A program made the translations under genes and the position numbers. From the NCBI GenBank assembly GCA_949361645.1, contig OX442436.1, positions 6,674,862-6,738,861 of the forward strand: 64,000 bases of DNA, read 5' to 3'. Under the pieces are notes generated by a model that was not told the DNA's origin, ran no database searches, and was given only the letters and a program-made list of their open reading frames with translations. The first letter of the stretch is position 1; each line of letters begins with the position of its first letter. Below, one piece after another: positions 22,396 to 36,708 of the stretch. Source of the DNA: Spongilla lacustris. Taxonomy: Eukaryota > Porifera > Demospongiae > Spongillida > Spongillidae.

Positions 22396-24666
22396 ATGAA
22401 ACGTAAACACAAGCCAAGTGTCAGAAGGCCGACAGACGAGGCGTCTGTGCCGCGTACGGACGACAGCAGCGAGTCAAGTCGACGAAACTGGAAAGCACCC
22501 GTTACAGCAGTCTTAGTGGTTACAACTCTTCTAGTAGCTATGTTCTGGGCTTTTCCTGACTACACCGGACCTCGGCACAGCAACGAAGCAGACATGGAGC
22601 ACGAAAGCAGAGCACCAACCGTGGATAGCGGTGTCAGCTGTGCGGTGCTGATGGACCATGCGCGGGCCAATTTTCGATAGACACCCAGTTCCCAATGCCG
22701 AGTGGGACAAGGGTCTGGACCTTCTGGCCACGTGTGCCGTACAAGAGCCAGATAATCCCTCTCCCAAATGGGAGCTCGCTGTCGGACCTGATGCAGATGG
22801 GACGCGTGGAAGATGCCATTGCGTTCCTCGACGAGGCGGTCGGTCCTACGGGAAAGAACATAGACTTGTTGAAATCCGGCGGAAACAATGTTCGCCACTC
22901 TTGGCTACCATGCAGAGGCCATCAGATGCCCTAGAAGCGTACTTGGCGTTTGTCCTAAGCGCGCCATCGTGGGAGCAGTTGCTGGTCAGTATACTCCAGC
23001 AGTCCAGCGACCAGTGGGCGTTCCTTTAATGACGCAGGGCGGGGACGTGGTGAGCACACTGGAGCTACTGCTTCATTCTTACCTCCAGGGCGTTTCCCTG
23101 GTGAAGGCGGGCTATTTGTATAGGGTTATTATTGGGCTGAGAGGTCCTGAAAAGAGTATGGAGTTGCTGTTAAGCGTATTCATCTTTCGCTTTTGGTTTG
23201 GGGCGACCTTTCGACGGGGATCAAGTACCTCCGCACGTACACTGAGCTGCCAGTACATATCAGAAGGTTACGGGGGGCAAATGGAGGGCATACGAGGTTG
23301 TGGCTGCGCATTCCCTGCGGCTGTTAATGGCGGGGGGCAGACTCACACATCATTCTCATCAGTAAAAACCTGCTCCACTTTGGCCAACCAGTCTGGGAGG
23401 AGTTGGTGTACAACTGCGCGCTCGGAGACAATGACGTAATCGACTTCAAGGTTGCAGTCAAAACTGACCCAGGTGAAAGCTATATATCTGAAATGCCTCT
23501 CTGCTCAGAAACTCCTTGGTAACCTTGGTGATGAGGGAGCTGTGGCATACTCTGAGAACAGATTTGGATGGACACCGTTTCTTCATGCTGCAGCTCTGGG
23601 GGGACAGCAAACTTATCAGCAGGCTATTGAACCTCAATGCTGATCCCCAGACCCGCACAAACTGTTGGCCACACCTCCCTGCATGTGGCTGCAATAAGAG
23701 GCTCATATGAGGTGGTCCCATCTCTGCTTCAGAGTGGAGTGCAGGCTGGGGACCAGGGACTATTTCAACAGGACAGCGTTAGATGTGGCTTGTCTTCATC
23801 GCTGGTCTGCTGCCGGTTATGACACATGTCCTGGGGACCAGGATGCCTGATAACTGCCCCTCTGCCCCCCTTGTATTGCTCCCCCCATCAGACTCATGCA
23901 GGGGGGGCTGGCTGGGCAGTGGGAGTGTCCTCCCAAGTGCACTGACCAATGAACGATGTGATATCGATGTAATGGGCACGCCCACCAATGACACCTCCTT
24001 CATCTATGACTACTTATCTTTGGGCCGGCCTGTGTTGGTCCGTAACGCTAGCAACAGTCATGTGATGAAGGAACTGTACCAGCATTGGCAGAGGGTCAAG
24101 ATGGAGGGAGAGTACGGCTCCATACTGCTGCACAGACTTCACACCTCTCACTGGGAAGGGAGCGTGGCTCTCTGAAGGGCTTCATGGGAGCCATGAAGCG
24201 CACGTTTGAAGCCCACAAGGAGGTGGGCAAGGCGGAGAGCATACCTTCCCCGGAGTATGTCTTTGAGAGGCTTGAAGGGGATTCCCCACTTCTGGCGCAC
24301 TTTGAGCTTCCATCTATACTCAACCCAAACCACACCCACATCCTGCCAACACATACATACCTCTACATGGGCCCCAGCCTCGCGGGGGAGAATGTGTACT
24401 TCCACAAGAACTCGTGGAGTCTCCTCATCTATGGACAGAGGCGATTGTTCCTACTACCGCCTACCAAGGCTTTTTATTCCAAGCAGCTCATATGGGATTG
24501 GTGGAAGGACCACCACGGCCATAGCCAAGGCGTTTTGGAGTGTGTGCAGTATCCTGGAGATCTTGTCTTTGTGCCGGACATGTGGGCGGCTGGAGCCATC
24601 AATGTCAGAGAAAGTGTTGGTCTGAAGTCCGAATTTGTGTATGGAGCTTCTGAGTTCTCCATTTAA
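22396..24666 (+). pseudogene. Frame-broken TM-TPR-ankyrin-JmjC (cupin) gene
   Basis: The apparent start is ATG 22396 (MKRKHKPS), followed by one TM segment (VTAVLVVTTLLVAMFWAF). TPR-like text (GRVEDAIAFLDEAV, FATLGYHAEAIRC), ankyrin-like text (GWTPFLHAAALG, GHTSLHVAAIRGSYEVV-like) and a JmjC/cupin-8 domain (LSLGRPVLVRNAS, HTYLYMGPSLAGENVYFHKN, VQYPGDLVFVPDMWAAGAIN) follow, ending TAA at 24666. The text jumps frame at least eight times. Several jumps are explained by one extra base in a short run, for example six Gs at about 23596-23601. Almost no introns are visible. It is either a decaying, possibly retrocopied pseudogene or a locally error-rich assembly of a real gene. The JmjC part (24180-24666) is open and well preserved. 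Confidence 0.6.
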
Positions 24667-24965
24667 ACATACATGTGCTTGTGTATCTGTGTGCATGTGT
24701 GTGTGTGTGTGTGTGTAGTGGGCAATTATGACTGACATGTGACATGTTATGAGTGACATGTGACATGGAACAAACAAACCATTAAAATGACAATACAAAA
24801 ATGGTGTCAATTATGTACAGCATGTAATATATATATATATATATAAACAAATTCCATAAGAAGCACACCTGAGCAGATCACATGAAGCCACCAAAGGAAT
24901 GAAGAACTGTATAATGGGTCATATGTTATCTAGATAACAAATCACACACACACACACCACACATG
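24667..24965. other. Short spacer
   Basis: It contains (GT)n at 24698-24716, (AT)n at 24829-24843 and (CA)n at 24945-24958. Nothing coding was seen. Convergent 3' ends meet here. Confidence 0.6.
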
Positions 24966-26516
24966 TCACACAAAATGAGGAATTCTCTTGCGTCTTGTCC
25001 TGGGGCTCGGTTTGTCTTTGTCCCTGCCCACATCTGGCTCCGCCCCCGGCTTTCGCCGGCTGTCAACAGCTACTACCACAGTGGGGGACAATGGAGAGCT
25101 GGTGCGAGGGCTGCTGGTGTGAGGGCTGCTCGACTGCTTGATAGACATGACAGTGATCCTCTTGTTAGATTGGGTGTGGCCGTGAAGGCTGTCACTCCCT
25201 GTGCTCAGGCTGTTCACAAATGACTCGTGTGTGTGTGACCTCTTCATGTTAGCAGCCTCGTCCACTGGAGGCCTCACCTCCTCCGGACTGACCATGCGGA
25301 TGCGCGATCGCTGCATCGCTCGCTTCTCTTCGGGAGTGTAGTCCGATGTGGGGGAGGGGGGTGTGGCCTTTAAGGTCCTGATCCTTACGGTAGGTGATCT
25401 TGAAACTGAAGTACGATTGAATGGGGAAGAGGTGGTTATTGTGAGAGGCTCGGTGAGTGATTGGGGCATTGTTGGTATGGCATCGGACCATACCAACCTG
25501 TCGGCTTCCTGTCTATCAGTTTCCATAGTTTTTATATTGTTGGCTTCTATAGTCAGGCGGGTATCTTGTACTGCAGTCAACACTTCGTCACTTTTACCTG
25601 TCTGAGTGGATTCAATGGTGAAAGATAATTCAGCTCTTTCTGCCCCTACAGTCATCGTGGATTGGTCAGATTGCACACATGTTTGCTGTGCTAAAGAAAT
25701 ACACTCAGGTGACCTTACAGACACCTCTTGGTCAGGTGACATTACATCTTGGTCATGTGACCTTACAGACACCTCTTGGTCAGGTGACCTTACATCTTGG
25801 TCAGGTGACCTTATATCTTGGTCAGGTGACCTTACATCTTGGTCAGGTGACCTTACAGATACCGCTTGGTTTCTAAGGACTTCTGTTTGACCTTCCTCCA
25901 TTGGGTGTTGAGGTAAGTTCACTACTGTACTTGGTTGGCCGCTTACTACAACAAAATTCCCTCTCAGTTGATCACTCCCTTCCTTGGTCACAACAGGTAT
26001 GGTTTGATCGCTTGTTGGTGTTGTATGTGGTACAGTCAAACCTTGGTCACATGCCTGGTCACATGCCAGAGTAGTGTCCTTTAAGAGCTCCTCTTTGTCA
26101 GACAAAGACTGTTCATCAAACAAAGATTGTTTCTTTACTATACCAGTAGAAATCATGACAGGGGAACTCCCTAGGTCATGACCATGGAACAGTGAGTGGA
26201 CACGAAAAGGTCTGGAGGCAGAGTCATCTGGAAGGGGAGGAGTGTCGTCATTGCTGATCAGTACTTCAGAAAAGGAAACAGCTGCTTGGTCGTCAATGGA
26301 AACAGCTGCTTGGTCGTCAATGGAAACAGCTGCTTGGTCGTCAATGGAAACAGCTGATTGGTTGTCCACGGAAACAGTTGATTGGTTGTCCACGGAAACA
26401 GTTGATTGGTTGTCCATGGGAACAGCTGCTTGGACATCAGGGGAAGGAACAATGTCACGGTCATCAATGGAGGAAACAGTATTCTGGTAGTAGAAGGCAT
26501 TGTCTGGTAGAACATC
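24966..26516 (-). CDS. 3' part of a large disordered protein (unidentified)
   Basis: One open minus-strand frame of about 517 codons runs from the assembly gap to a stop at 24966-24968. The product is hydrophilic and rich in Ser, Asp and Gln, with no recognisable domain. It contains two internal tandem repeats: (VDNQ/IDDQ)-(S/A)(T/A)VS at about 26270-26420, and (V/I)RSPDQ(D/E) at about 25720-25870. The C-terminus is basic (PRTRRKRIPHFV). The frame is intact over repeats and unique sequence alike, which supports real coding. The 5' part is lost in the 200-N gap, so size and identity cannot be judged. Confidence 0.6.
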   Translation of the reverse strand, partial: DVLPDNAFYYQNTVSSIDDRDIVPSPDVQAAVPMDNQSTVSVDNQSTVSVDNQSAVSIDDQAAVSIDDQAAVSIDDQAAVSFSEVLISNDDTPPLPDDSASRPFRVHSLFHGHDLGSSPVMISTGIVKKQSLFDEQSLSDKEELLKDTTLACDQACDQGLTVPHTTPTSDQTIPVVTKEGSDQLRGNFVVVSGQPSTVVNLPQHPMEEGQTEVLRNQAVSVRSPDQDVRSPDQDIRSPDQDVRSPDQEVSVRSHDQDVMSPDQEVSVRSPECISLAQQTCVQSDQSTMTVGAERAELSFTIESTQTGKSDEVLTAVQDTRLTIEANNIKTMETDRQEADRLVWSDAIPTMPQSLTEPLTITTSSPFNRTSVSRSPTVRIRTLKATPPSPTSDYTPEEKRAMQRSRIRMVSPEEVRPPVDEAANMKRSHTHESFVNSLSTGSDSLHGHTQSNKRITVMSIKQSSSPHTSSPRTSSPLSPTVVVAVDSRRKPGAEPDVGRDKDKPSPRTRRKRIPHFV

Positions 26517-26716
26517 NNNNNNNNNNNNNNNNNNNNNNNNNNNNNNNNNNNNNNNNNNNNNNNNNNNNNNNNNNNNNNNNNNNNNNNNNNNNNNNNNNNN
26601 NNNNNNNNNNNNNNNNNNNNNNNNNNNNNNNNNNNNNNNNNNNNNNNNNNNNNNNNNNNNNNNNNNNNNNNNNNNNNNNNNNNNNNNNNNNNNNNNNNNN
26701 NNNNNNNNNNNNNNNN
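26517..26716. other. Assembly gap (200 N)
   Basis: A run of exactly 200 N, the usual placeholder length, so the true size is unknown. Frames that appear to span it are meaningless. Confidence 1.
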
Positions 26717-26754
26717 AGTGGGTGCAAGACATTACACGCTCCGGTAAGTGGGAC

Positions 26755-26895
26755 TGCGCTGGTGGGAGGTGGGACTGCTGGTGGGAGGTAGGACTGTGCT
26801 GGTGGGAGGTGGGACTGTGCTGGTGGGAGGTGGGACTGCTGGTGGGAGGTGGGACTGTGCTGGTGGGAGGTGGGACTGTGCCAGTGGGAGCTGGG
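26755..26895. repeat. ~21-bp minisatellite right of the gap
   Basis: The unit is ggtgggaggtgggactgtgc with short variants, about seven copies. The repeat probably caused the neighbouring gap. Proline-rich minus-strand text across it is periodic. Confidence 0.9.
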
Positions 26896-27281
26896 ATATG
26901 CCAGTATAGGTGGGGCAGATGTGCTGAACAGTGGGGGGAGGTGGGGCAGACAGGGAGGGGATTGGTGGTATTGGAGAACAATTAGAAATTATTGACCCTG
27001 TGACCTTATTGTTTTGCATCTGGCAGCGCGTTGCTGTTTCCCTTTCCGTGTTTGTGTTGTAACAGCTGCTATGCATACATTGTGACCTCACAGAACATAT
27101 CTTCATCCAAGGGACTTTCCCTCTGTTCCCAAATTCTATCTGCACTGATAATGTCTTTTTGGGTGTGCTATGATGAAGTAATATAGGTAGTATGATGTAA
27201 TAGGAGGATCACTACACACTCACACACATCACCTGTGACCAGCAGTAACTAGGTGGGTGGTGCTTTTGCCTTCCACCACAG

Positions 27282-29844
<2,563 letters not shown>

Positions 29845-30053
29845 AATGATAATTTGAGTACCCTGCACTTGCGGGTGGCTGGGTCTCTACCTCACCAAAG
29901 GGATGACATGGGTTGCTGTGAGGGTTTTTAATTCATCTTATTTCACTCTTCAGTTCATATATATATGTGTGTGTCTTATGTGTTTGCTTTGAAACATGAT
30001 GTCGTCTGTGTACCGTCTTGTACCCATGTCACTGTGAGAACATTATAACAATC

Positions 30054-33000
30054 CTATGTTATCCCTGCCGTGGGAATGACAAAGTCCTTCAAAAATGACG
30101 TGATGTCGTCTGCATCCAAGTCCAGTTCCAAGAACCTACTTACCACTGCTTCACACCTATGTGGGGGAGGGGAAGGGGTGAATGATGTGGTGTGGGAGAG
30201 CTGTTGGTTTTATAACGAACACTTGTAGCTGTCTCTTCAGCCCAGGGCCTCCCACCTGCCCTATGGGTTTGTTCCCTCTAATCAATTCAGAAACCTTTTG
30301 AAGGGAAAAAGGTAGATGATCACACTTCTCGTGACCACACCCCCAGCACCTCTGCTGCCCGCTTGACTATGTTGGCCGGCAGCCCTACATGAGCAGCTAT
30401 GTGACATGCATAGCTGATGTCTGACAGGCCAGGGATAAGCTGGTAGAGAAAGATGAGGTCATCCCCGTCACGCAGTGTGTCCATGGTCTGGGGAGGAGTA
30501 AGCACCCATAACTAAACCTCTGAAGGAGCCACTAGTCTTCCACACACAAGATATTCAACAAGCTCCGTGTCAGGCAGAAGTTTCTGTTTCACAAGTCCAT
30601 GGAAGTGTGTGGAGATGAGGACAGCTGGACACAGAGGTCCCTTGGCCACCCAGTGTCTCAGAGAGGCTGTCAAGAGGGCCAGTCCATCAACCTTCAAGGG
30701 GCACCAGTGTCAGTGGTGCAGGACTGAAGGCTGCAGACCTACTGTGGCTGTTCCCTTGCCATACTCGTCCAACAAGATCAGTGATTTCTCAGAACTCTCC
30801 CGTAGAGCTGCAGCCACCTTGTCAATAATGGAAGCTGGTGCTACCATATTTGGTCAACATCATCATTATGCTCGTACTTGGTTTAGGTCTACCATGAATG
30901 TTGACAAGCCGACTGACACTGTCTCTCTAGTCCGAATTCGTGTAAATATACGATCCACCATTCCAATTAGTGCTACCTCAGCGGGGACAAAGCTACCAAG
31001 GTGTGCCATGAACACTAACAAGCCAACCTGAAGGAGGGGGAGGAGCAAGCTTAGGTCAATGCATTGGCACATGTGGTCCCAGCTAGCTAGTCTGCTGTGG
31101 TCCCAGCTAGCCTACCTGCTTCAGATAGACACTCTTCCCACTAGCATTAGGACCAGTCAGAATCTTCATCCGGCCACGTTTGAGGTCAATACATGTGTCA
31201 TTTGGGACAAAAGTCGTCACACACAGCTCCTGGAGAGGATGTCTGTGGGCAGGAAGGTAAGCCTATCTCAGTGTGCTAGCACCACTGGATGCTTACCTCC
31301 CTGCCTTGATGTACACACCAGGGTCTTCTCCTAACTCTGGCCTAACACAATTGTTTTCTCGAGCAAACATAGCGAGGGCCAAGAGACTGAAGCAATGATC
31401 ACCAACAAGTCAGGTCACCTCCCCCCTCCCCCCCCAACGCTAGTCCACATCCACCCTACCCACATTCCATACCGACTGGGTCCCTACCCACATTCCATAT
31501 CAGCTGGGTACCCACATGCCATACCAGTCCAGTTCAGCACACAGCTCCACTGTGCTTAAGAGAATGTTGGTCTGTTCCAATATCACTGTTTGCAGTCTAT
31601 GCATAATCATAGTTTCCCGATCTTGGGGTAGAGAGACGAAAGGTCACTACACCCACTACACATGTCCCCTGGTCACTACACATGTCCCCTGGTCACTACA
31701 CATGTCCACAGGTCACCTCATGTACGAATAACAATACAAATACATTATAATTATAGGTACACGTTATGAATGCAAGCCATTAGACAAGTTGTTAGATAAT
31801 TCACCTGTGATTTCACACTGTGTGTCTCCCAGCTGTGCATCAAGCTCTTTGGTGTGGTTAGTTTTATAATGAACCATGTTGTTGGACAGGAACTGTGCGG
31901 GGGGGGGGGGGGGGGGGGAGGGGGGGAAGAGAAATATATAATATGGCTACACACCAAACACACGTACCACAAACTCCAGACCTGGCACCACGAAGTCCCT
32001 CTCCTCTACCATGTTCTCAGCCCTTGGTATGGCCAGAAGGAAGCCAAGCTGTGGTGTGTGGGGAGGTAGATAAAATGAAAAAAATCTAGTTGCCACGGTT
32101 ACCTGGGGGACATAGATGATGGTACACTGAGTGATGTCATCAGGTAGCTTGGCTAGCTCCTCCTCTGCCACCTGCGTCATCAGGTCTGGAAGGCCATTGT
32201 ACAGCCACTTCTCTGAAGCATGCAGTCATGTGATGGGTCATGTGATCGGTGATGTGATGGTCATTTGATGAAGGATCATGTGACGTATTATTATATGTTG
32301 TGCGACTAGTAAAGATCACAGTATGTGGAATATGAAGATAACTTACTCTCATCCAGCTCAGCATCGATGTTTGGTTTTACTACAAATCGGTTATGAAGAG
32401 TTGACTCATCAAAGTCTATCTGGTGATGTGGAGGATGAGTGAGGAGGGAGGGTGATGAAGTGAGGAGGGAGGGTGATGAAGTGAGGAGGGAGGGTGATGA
32501 AGTGAGGAGGGAGGGTGATGAAGTGAGGAGGGAGGTGATGAATTGAGGAGGGTGATGAAGTGAGGAGGAGGGTGATGAAGTGAGGAGTTGAGTAACAATA
32601 TTAAGTTATTTTTGGAGGCAATATTATTGCAATGGAAATTACATGCAGACAGAGGGGATTGGGTACCCAGAGGGGGCAGGTATGGGATTGGGTACCCAGA
32701 GGGGGCAGGTATGGGATTGGGTACCCAGAGGGCAGGATTGGCTTACAATCTGGCTGATAAGGCTAGCCACTCTCGGCAGTTCATCTGAAAAGGTCACTGC
32801 TATCTATGTGCAAAGATAAACTAAGTACTGGAGCGTGCATGACAAGAGGCCACACCCACACCCTTCAGAATACATACCCTTCTAAAGATGGAAATGTTTT
32901 CAGGTAGCCCTCGGCACATGTCACCAATGAAGATCGCATTGTACACTGTCTGCAAAGGCATGTGGAGGAGGGGTCATGGCATGGGGTCGCATGAAGGGGT

Positions 33001-34622
33001 CACATGAGCACATCAAAGGTCACATGGGCACATCAAGGGGTCACATGGGCCTGGGGAGGATCAGTGGGTGGAGTCACCTTATAAAGGGCCTGCCAATCGT
33101 TGATGGAGCATTGCGCAGTCTCCATGCGTGCCAATATCCTCTGTGGGTTACCATGGCTACCATCAAGCTCCATACTGCATTTAGATATGTGCTCTCACAG
33201 GTATATTCTTGATGTGCTTAAGACACTCCTGTATGTTATTGGCCAGTTCCGTGTTCCTTGGCAGTGCAAGAAAGCCCACAGCATCAAGCCGCTGTTGGAG
33301 CGATGGTATGTCCCTGAGAGGCCTCTGGAACCAGAGCCTGCCCAGGGTGGTATTGGAACTGGGTAAAGGTCTACACCCACTTGACCGCACCCCCTGACCT
33401 TAATGTCCTTGCACCCAAAGGAGATTTGGTCTTGTTCATAATGCCTGAAAGTGGGTGGGGCAGTGGGCATTAAAAAGGGTGCGGCATATCAGGGCATCAA
33501 ATTTACCAAACAATGACAGCCCTTCTTTGGCCCCGCCCCCTTCCTTGTAGACTGAAGGATGTGACTCCTTTTGGAATATCTGCAGTGCACTGTGTGTGGT
33601 GTGTGGGTGGCATGTGGGATGGTTATGCAACACATCACATGGCACAGCTGCTCACGTATAAGAATTTTCATCCATGACTACAAGCTGGTCCCTGTGGTGA
33701 TTAGAGAGGTGTGGTGAGAGGGCGTGGTTTTGATGGGCGTGGCTTACAGAGAGAAGGTACGCAGTGCCAGGATGGGGACCGGTACAGAGGTGTCCTCCAG
33801 CTCAACGCCAAGCCTCTTCTTCTCTACGTACTTGAGCAGGACCCCAACACTGCGTATCTGCGGCAACGTCACATTACGTCACTCATCATCACACTGCCCC
33901 ACCCATTCACCATATTCTCACTCTCCATGCAAAGAAGGCTGGACACGAGGACATGACGTTGATCAGCCGTGGCGTGCACAGGCACGCCCGGCAAGTTGGC
34001 GGCAAACACTCGATGTTTGCACGTCTCCAACTCTTCAGAGGATGACACGCGCTAAATACCAAAAGCGTTATTTGTTCAAGCACTTACTGAAGTCTGAACT
34101 GGGAAGGATTTCAACTTTGGCGGCACGACTACTAGTATCACCTGTCCCTTCCTCCGGTGTTTCTGGAAATAAATTACCCGATTCGAGCGCAGTGCGCACT
34201 AAACCGCCATACCGTAAGCTCGAAGAATACGGAGCAGTCTCTCATCCACTTTGGAGCTCACTACTACGACTTTAGGCTCCACTTGAGCGAGGACTGTGGG
34301 CTATACGACCTAGCCACGCGCAGTGCACATGAGATAAAGACTCACCTCGCTTCATCAGACCAAAATCTTCAGCCTCGGCAACGTCACACATGGTGTGGAG
34401 GTAGCCAGTGTCCACGGAGTAGAAGGAAAGACCCAGTTTGCACCCTCCCCATACCACACACATTACGACCTCTTCGACCGTATCTCCCTCCGTTTCCATG
34501 TCGTGTAGCCGAGCGCTATGTGACAGAACGTCGCTTTCAGCCATAGTGAAGGCATCTCCGTTGTCTTCCGGCTTTCTGTTAGCTTCATTATTCACATTGG
34601 TGCAGATGGCTGTGGCAGACAT
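30054..34622 (-). CDS. MSH5: MutS homologue 5 (meiotic MSH5)
   Basis: Many short minus-strand exons follow the human MSH5 order. Exon 1 is 34346-34622 (from MSATAICTN) and exon 2 is 34213-34300 ([18 protein letters not shown]). Later pieces are [18 protein letters not shown] near 33780-33860, [10 protein letters not shown] plus [11 protein letters not shown] near 33490-33590, and [13 protein letters not shown] near 33250. [13 protein letters not shown] lies near 32200-32350. The Walker A GPNASGKS is near 31130-31155, [19 protein letters not shown] near 30950-31000, and the Walker [12 protein letters not shown] near 30750-30790. The last exon is 30054-30156 ([18 protein letters not shown]). 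MSH5 pairs with MSH4 in crossover formation (family knowledge). I did not trace every exon; no frame break was noticed. Introns carry minisatellites at 32420-32590 and 32650-32735 and a C-tract acceptor. Confidence 0.9.
31900..31926. repeat. Poly-G tract (poly-C on the MSH5 strand)
   Basis: About 19 Gs. On the coding strand these are Cs leading into the acceptor gcacag of the exon beginning [11 protein letters not shown]. Confidence 0.9.
32420..32590. repeat. ~21-bp minisatellite in MSH5 intron
   Basis: The unit is gtgatgaagtgaggagggag, about eight copies with length variants. On the MSH5 strand it is pyrimidine-rich and lies just upstream of the acceptor of the [12 protein letters not shown] exon. 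Confidence 0.9.
32650..32735. repeat. 29-bp repeat, three copies
   Basis: The unit contains gggattgggtacccagaggg. It lies in an MSH5 intron. Confidence 0.85.
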
Positions 34623-35376
34623 CTGTGGACTTTTCGATCCTTTCCGAGCAGCTGTAGATGCGCATGCGCCTATTCTTAGACGAAGGAATTAATACAACAC
34701 CTATTAAAATACAAAACCAATAAATAAAAGATTGCACGGTGGACAGCATTGGCCCTCACTACTAGTAATGAAAGGTTCGGTCCTGAAGATGGCAAACTTA
34801 GCTAGCCTTCTGCTTACGCATATCATATGTATTTAATTACGTTATAATGTTTACAGCTTAGCACCAGGAAAAAAAAATTTCTGTGAGTACTTATATATTA
34901 TCTCTGGTAAAACACTTATGCATTTAGGTTGCGGGAAAAAATTTAAACGATAGTGACTTTTTACAGCGGATTTAGCTTCACCAGATAATGACTTAGGACA
35001 CGAAGGAACTATTATGGACGGCTCAGTATCATTACTATTGTGGGCTAGATAAATGTTACGTAATACAGGGCAGAGCTATTTTTGCTAGTACATATAGCTG
35101 AATGTTTCTTTGGTGAAAAGATAGCTTACACAGCAGAGAAATTAAAGTACTATCGACAGATGTGTAAGATGCTTCTCTTTTGATGGAAATCAGGTAGACC
35201 AGATGTTATTGCTCTTACAAACAACCAAAAATCTTTTCCCGTAGCAGCACGTGATGTTAATTGTGTAGGTATATTTGAATATGCATGGAGTGAAAATATA
35301 TATGTATTTCTGTAATGAGAACACCTAGATGATAAATCAATGTTAGGTCTGTCATCTAAATTATTGAGTAACAAAA
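34623..35376. other. AT-rich spacer between MSH5 and the EGF/LamG gene
   Basis: No exon chain was recognised. It should hold the MSH5 promoter (near 34623-34800) and the 3' UTR of the EGF/LamG gene (left of 35377). Confidence 0.6.
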
Positions 35377-36564
35377 TTAACTACACTGTTTGACTTGATA
35401 TCCAGTGATGGCTGTATCAAGTGGAATGGACATAGCACCACTCTGTGACCCTATGCTTAGACTTGTGACACACCCAGCAACACCTGCTGGTAGGATCCCT
35501 CTTGTCACACTTGGCACATTAGGTGCACCACCTGGGCATCAATTGCAAACAGTGAAAATGCATTAATGAAGAGGGAGGAGCCATCACATTACCTAGATAC
35601 ATGACATCATTTGAGCCTATGTCAAGAGAGTAGTCAGGTGGGGGGGAACTTCCAATGACATCACTCTGACCGCTCACAGACACTGTGCCTTGGCTTAACA
35701 TCCTGAATAATGGCCAAGATTTAGTGGGTGCACTGTTGTCATGCCAACATACCTGCTACATGTGATGGTGTACTGCTGTCCAATGATCAGTGGTTGTGAG
35801 GAAAAAATGGGTGTGGTAGAGGATCCAAGGTTATAGCTGCAGGGAAGTGAGAAATGCATCAGTGTGTGGAAGCTAACATTGTCATTGTTCCCCTCAGCAC
35901 TTATGGACCCTAACACTTATCCTCACCCCCTCAGCACTTATGGACCCTAACACTTATCCTCACCCCCTCAGCACTTATGGACCCTAACACTTATCCTCAC
36001 CCCCTCAGCACTTATGGACCCTAACACTTATCCTCACCCTCTCAGCACTTATGGACCCTAACACTTATCCTCACCCCCTCAGCACTTATGGACCCTAACA
36101 CTTATCCTCACCCCCTCAGCACTTATGGACCCTAACACTTATCCTCACCCCCTCAGCACTTATGGACCCTAACACTTACCCTCCCTTTTTGTCTGTATGC
36201 CAAACCATACACTAACCTAAATATTACACTTCCATCGCTCAGTCCAATGAAAAGATAGTCCCCAATGCTATCAGGTGGCTGAAGAGAATAGAGTATCCAA
36301 TAGTATACAATGGTATCCAACAATTAAAAAAAGTACTTACAGGACCAATATAGACAAGCAGTCCATTAGGTGACTCTGGTGTGAATACCACCTGAACATC
36401 TGTTGAAATAGCCAAGTTCTTGGGAGCAGGATACCTCAGATATCCAAGTGACGAAAAGTTGGCAGTATTGAAGGTAACCTCTGTTCAAGGCAGAGTGGGA
36501 GATAATTAGCATATTCCATCCAGAACATGTAGAGTACCTCCACAGTGAAGCCAAGTACACACAT

Positions 36565-36595
<31 letters not shown>

Positions 36596-36666
36596 TACAT
36601 ACACACACACACATACATACACACACACACCACATACCACATACCACATACACACTCACACACTGT

Positions 36667-36708
<42 letters not shown>

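Noticed and set aside
24966..26981. A single 671-codon protein spanning the N gap
   Set aside because: The gap length is a placeholder. The proline-rich upstream part is minisatellite on the other side of the gap, so only 24966-26516 is kept as coding.
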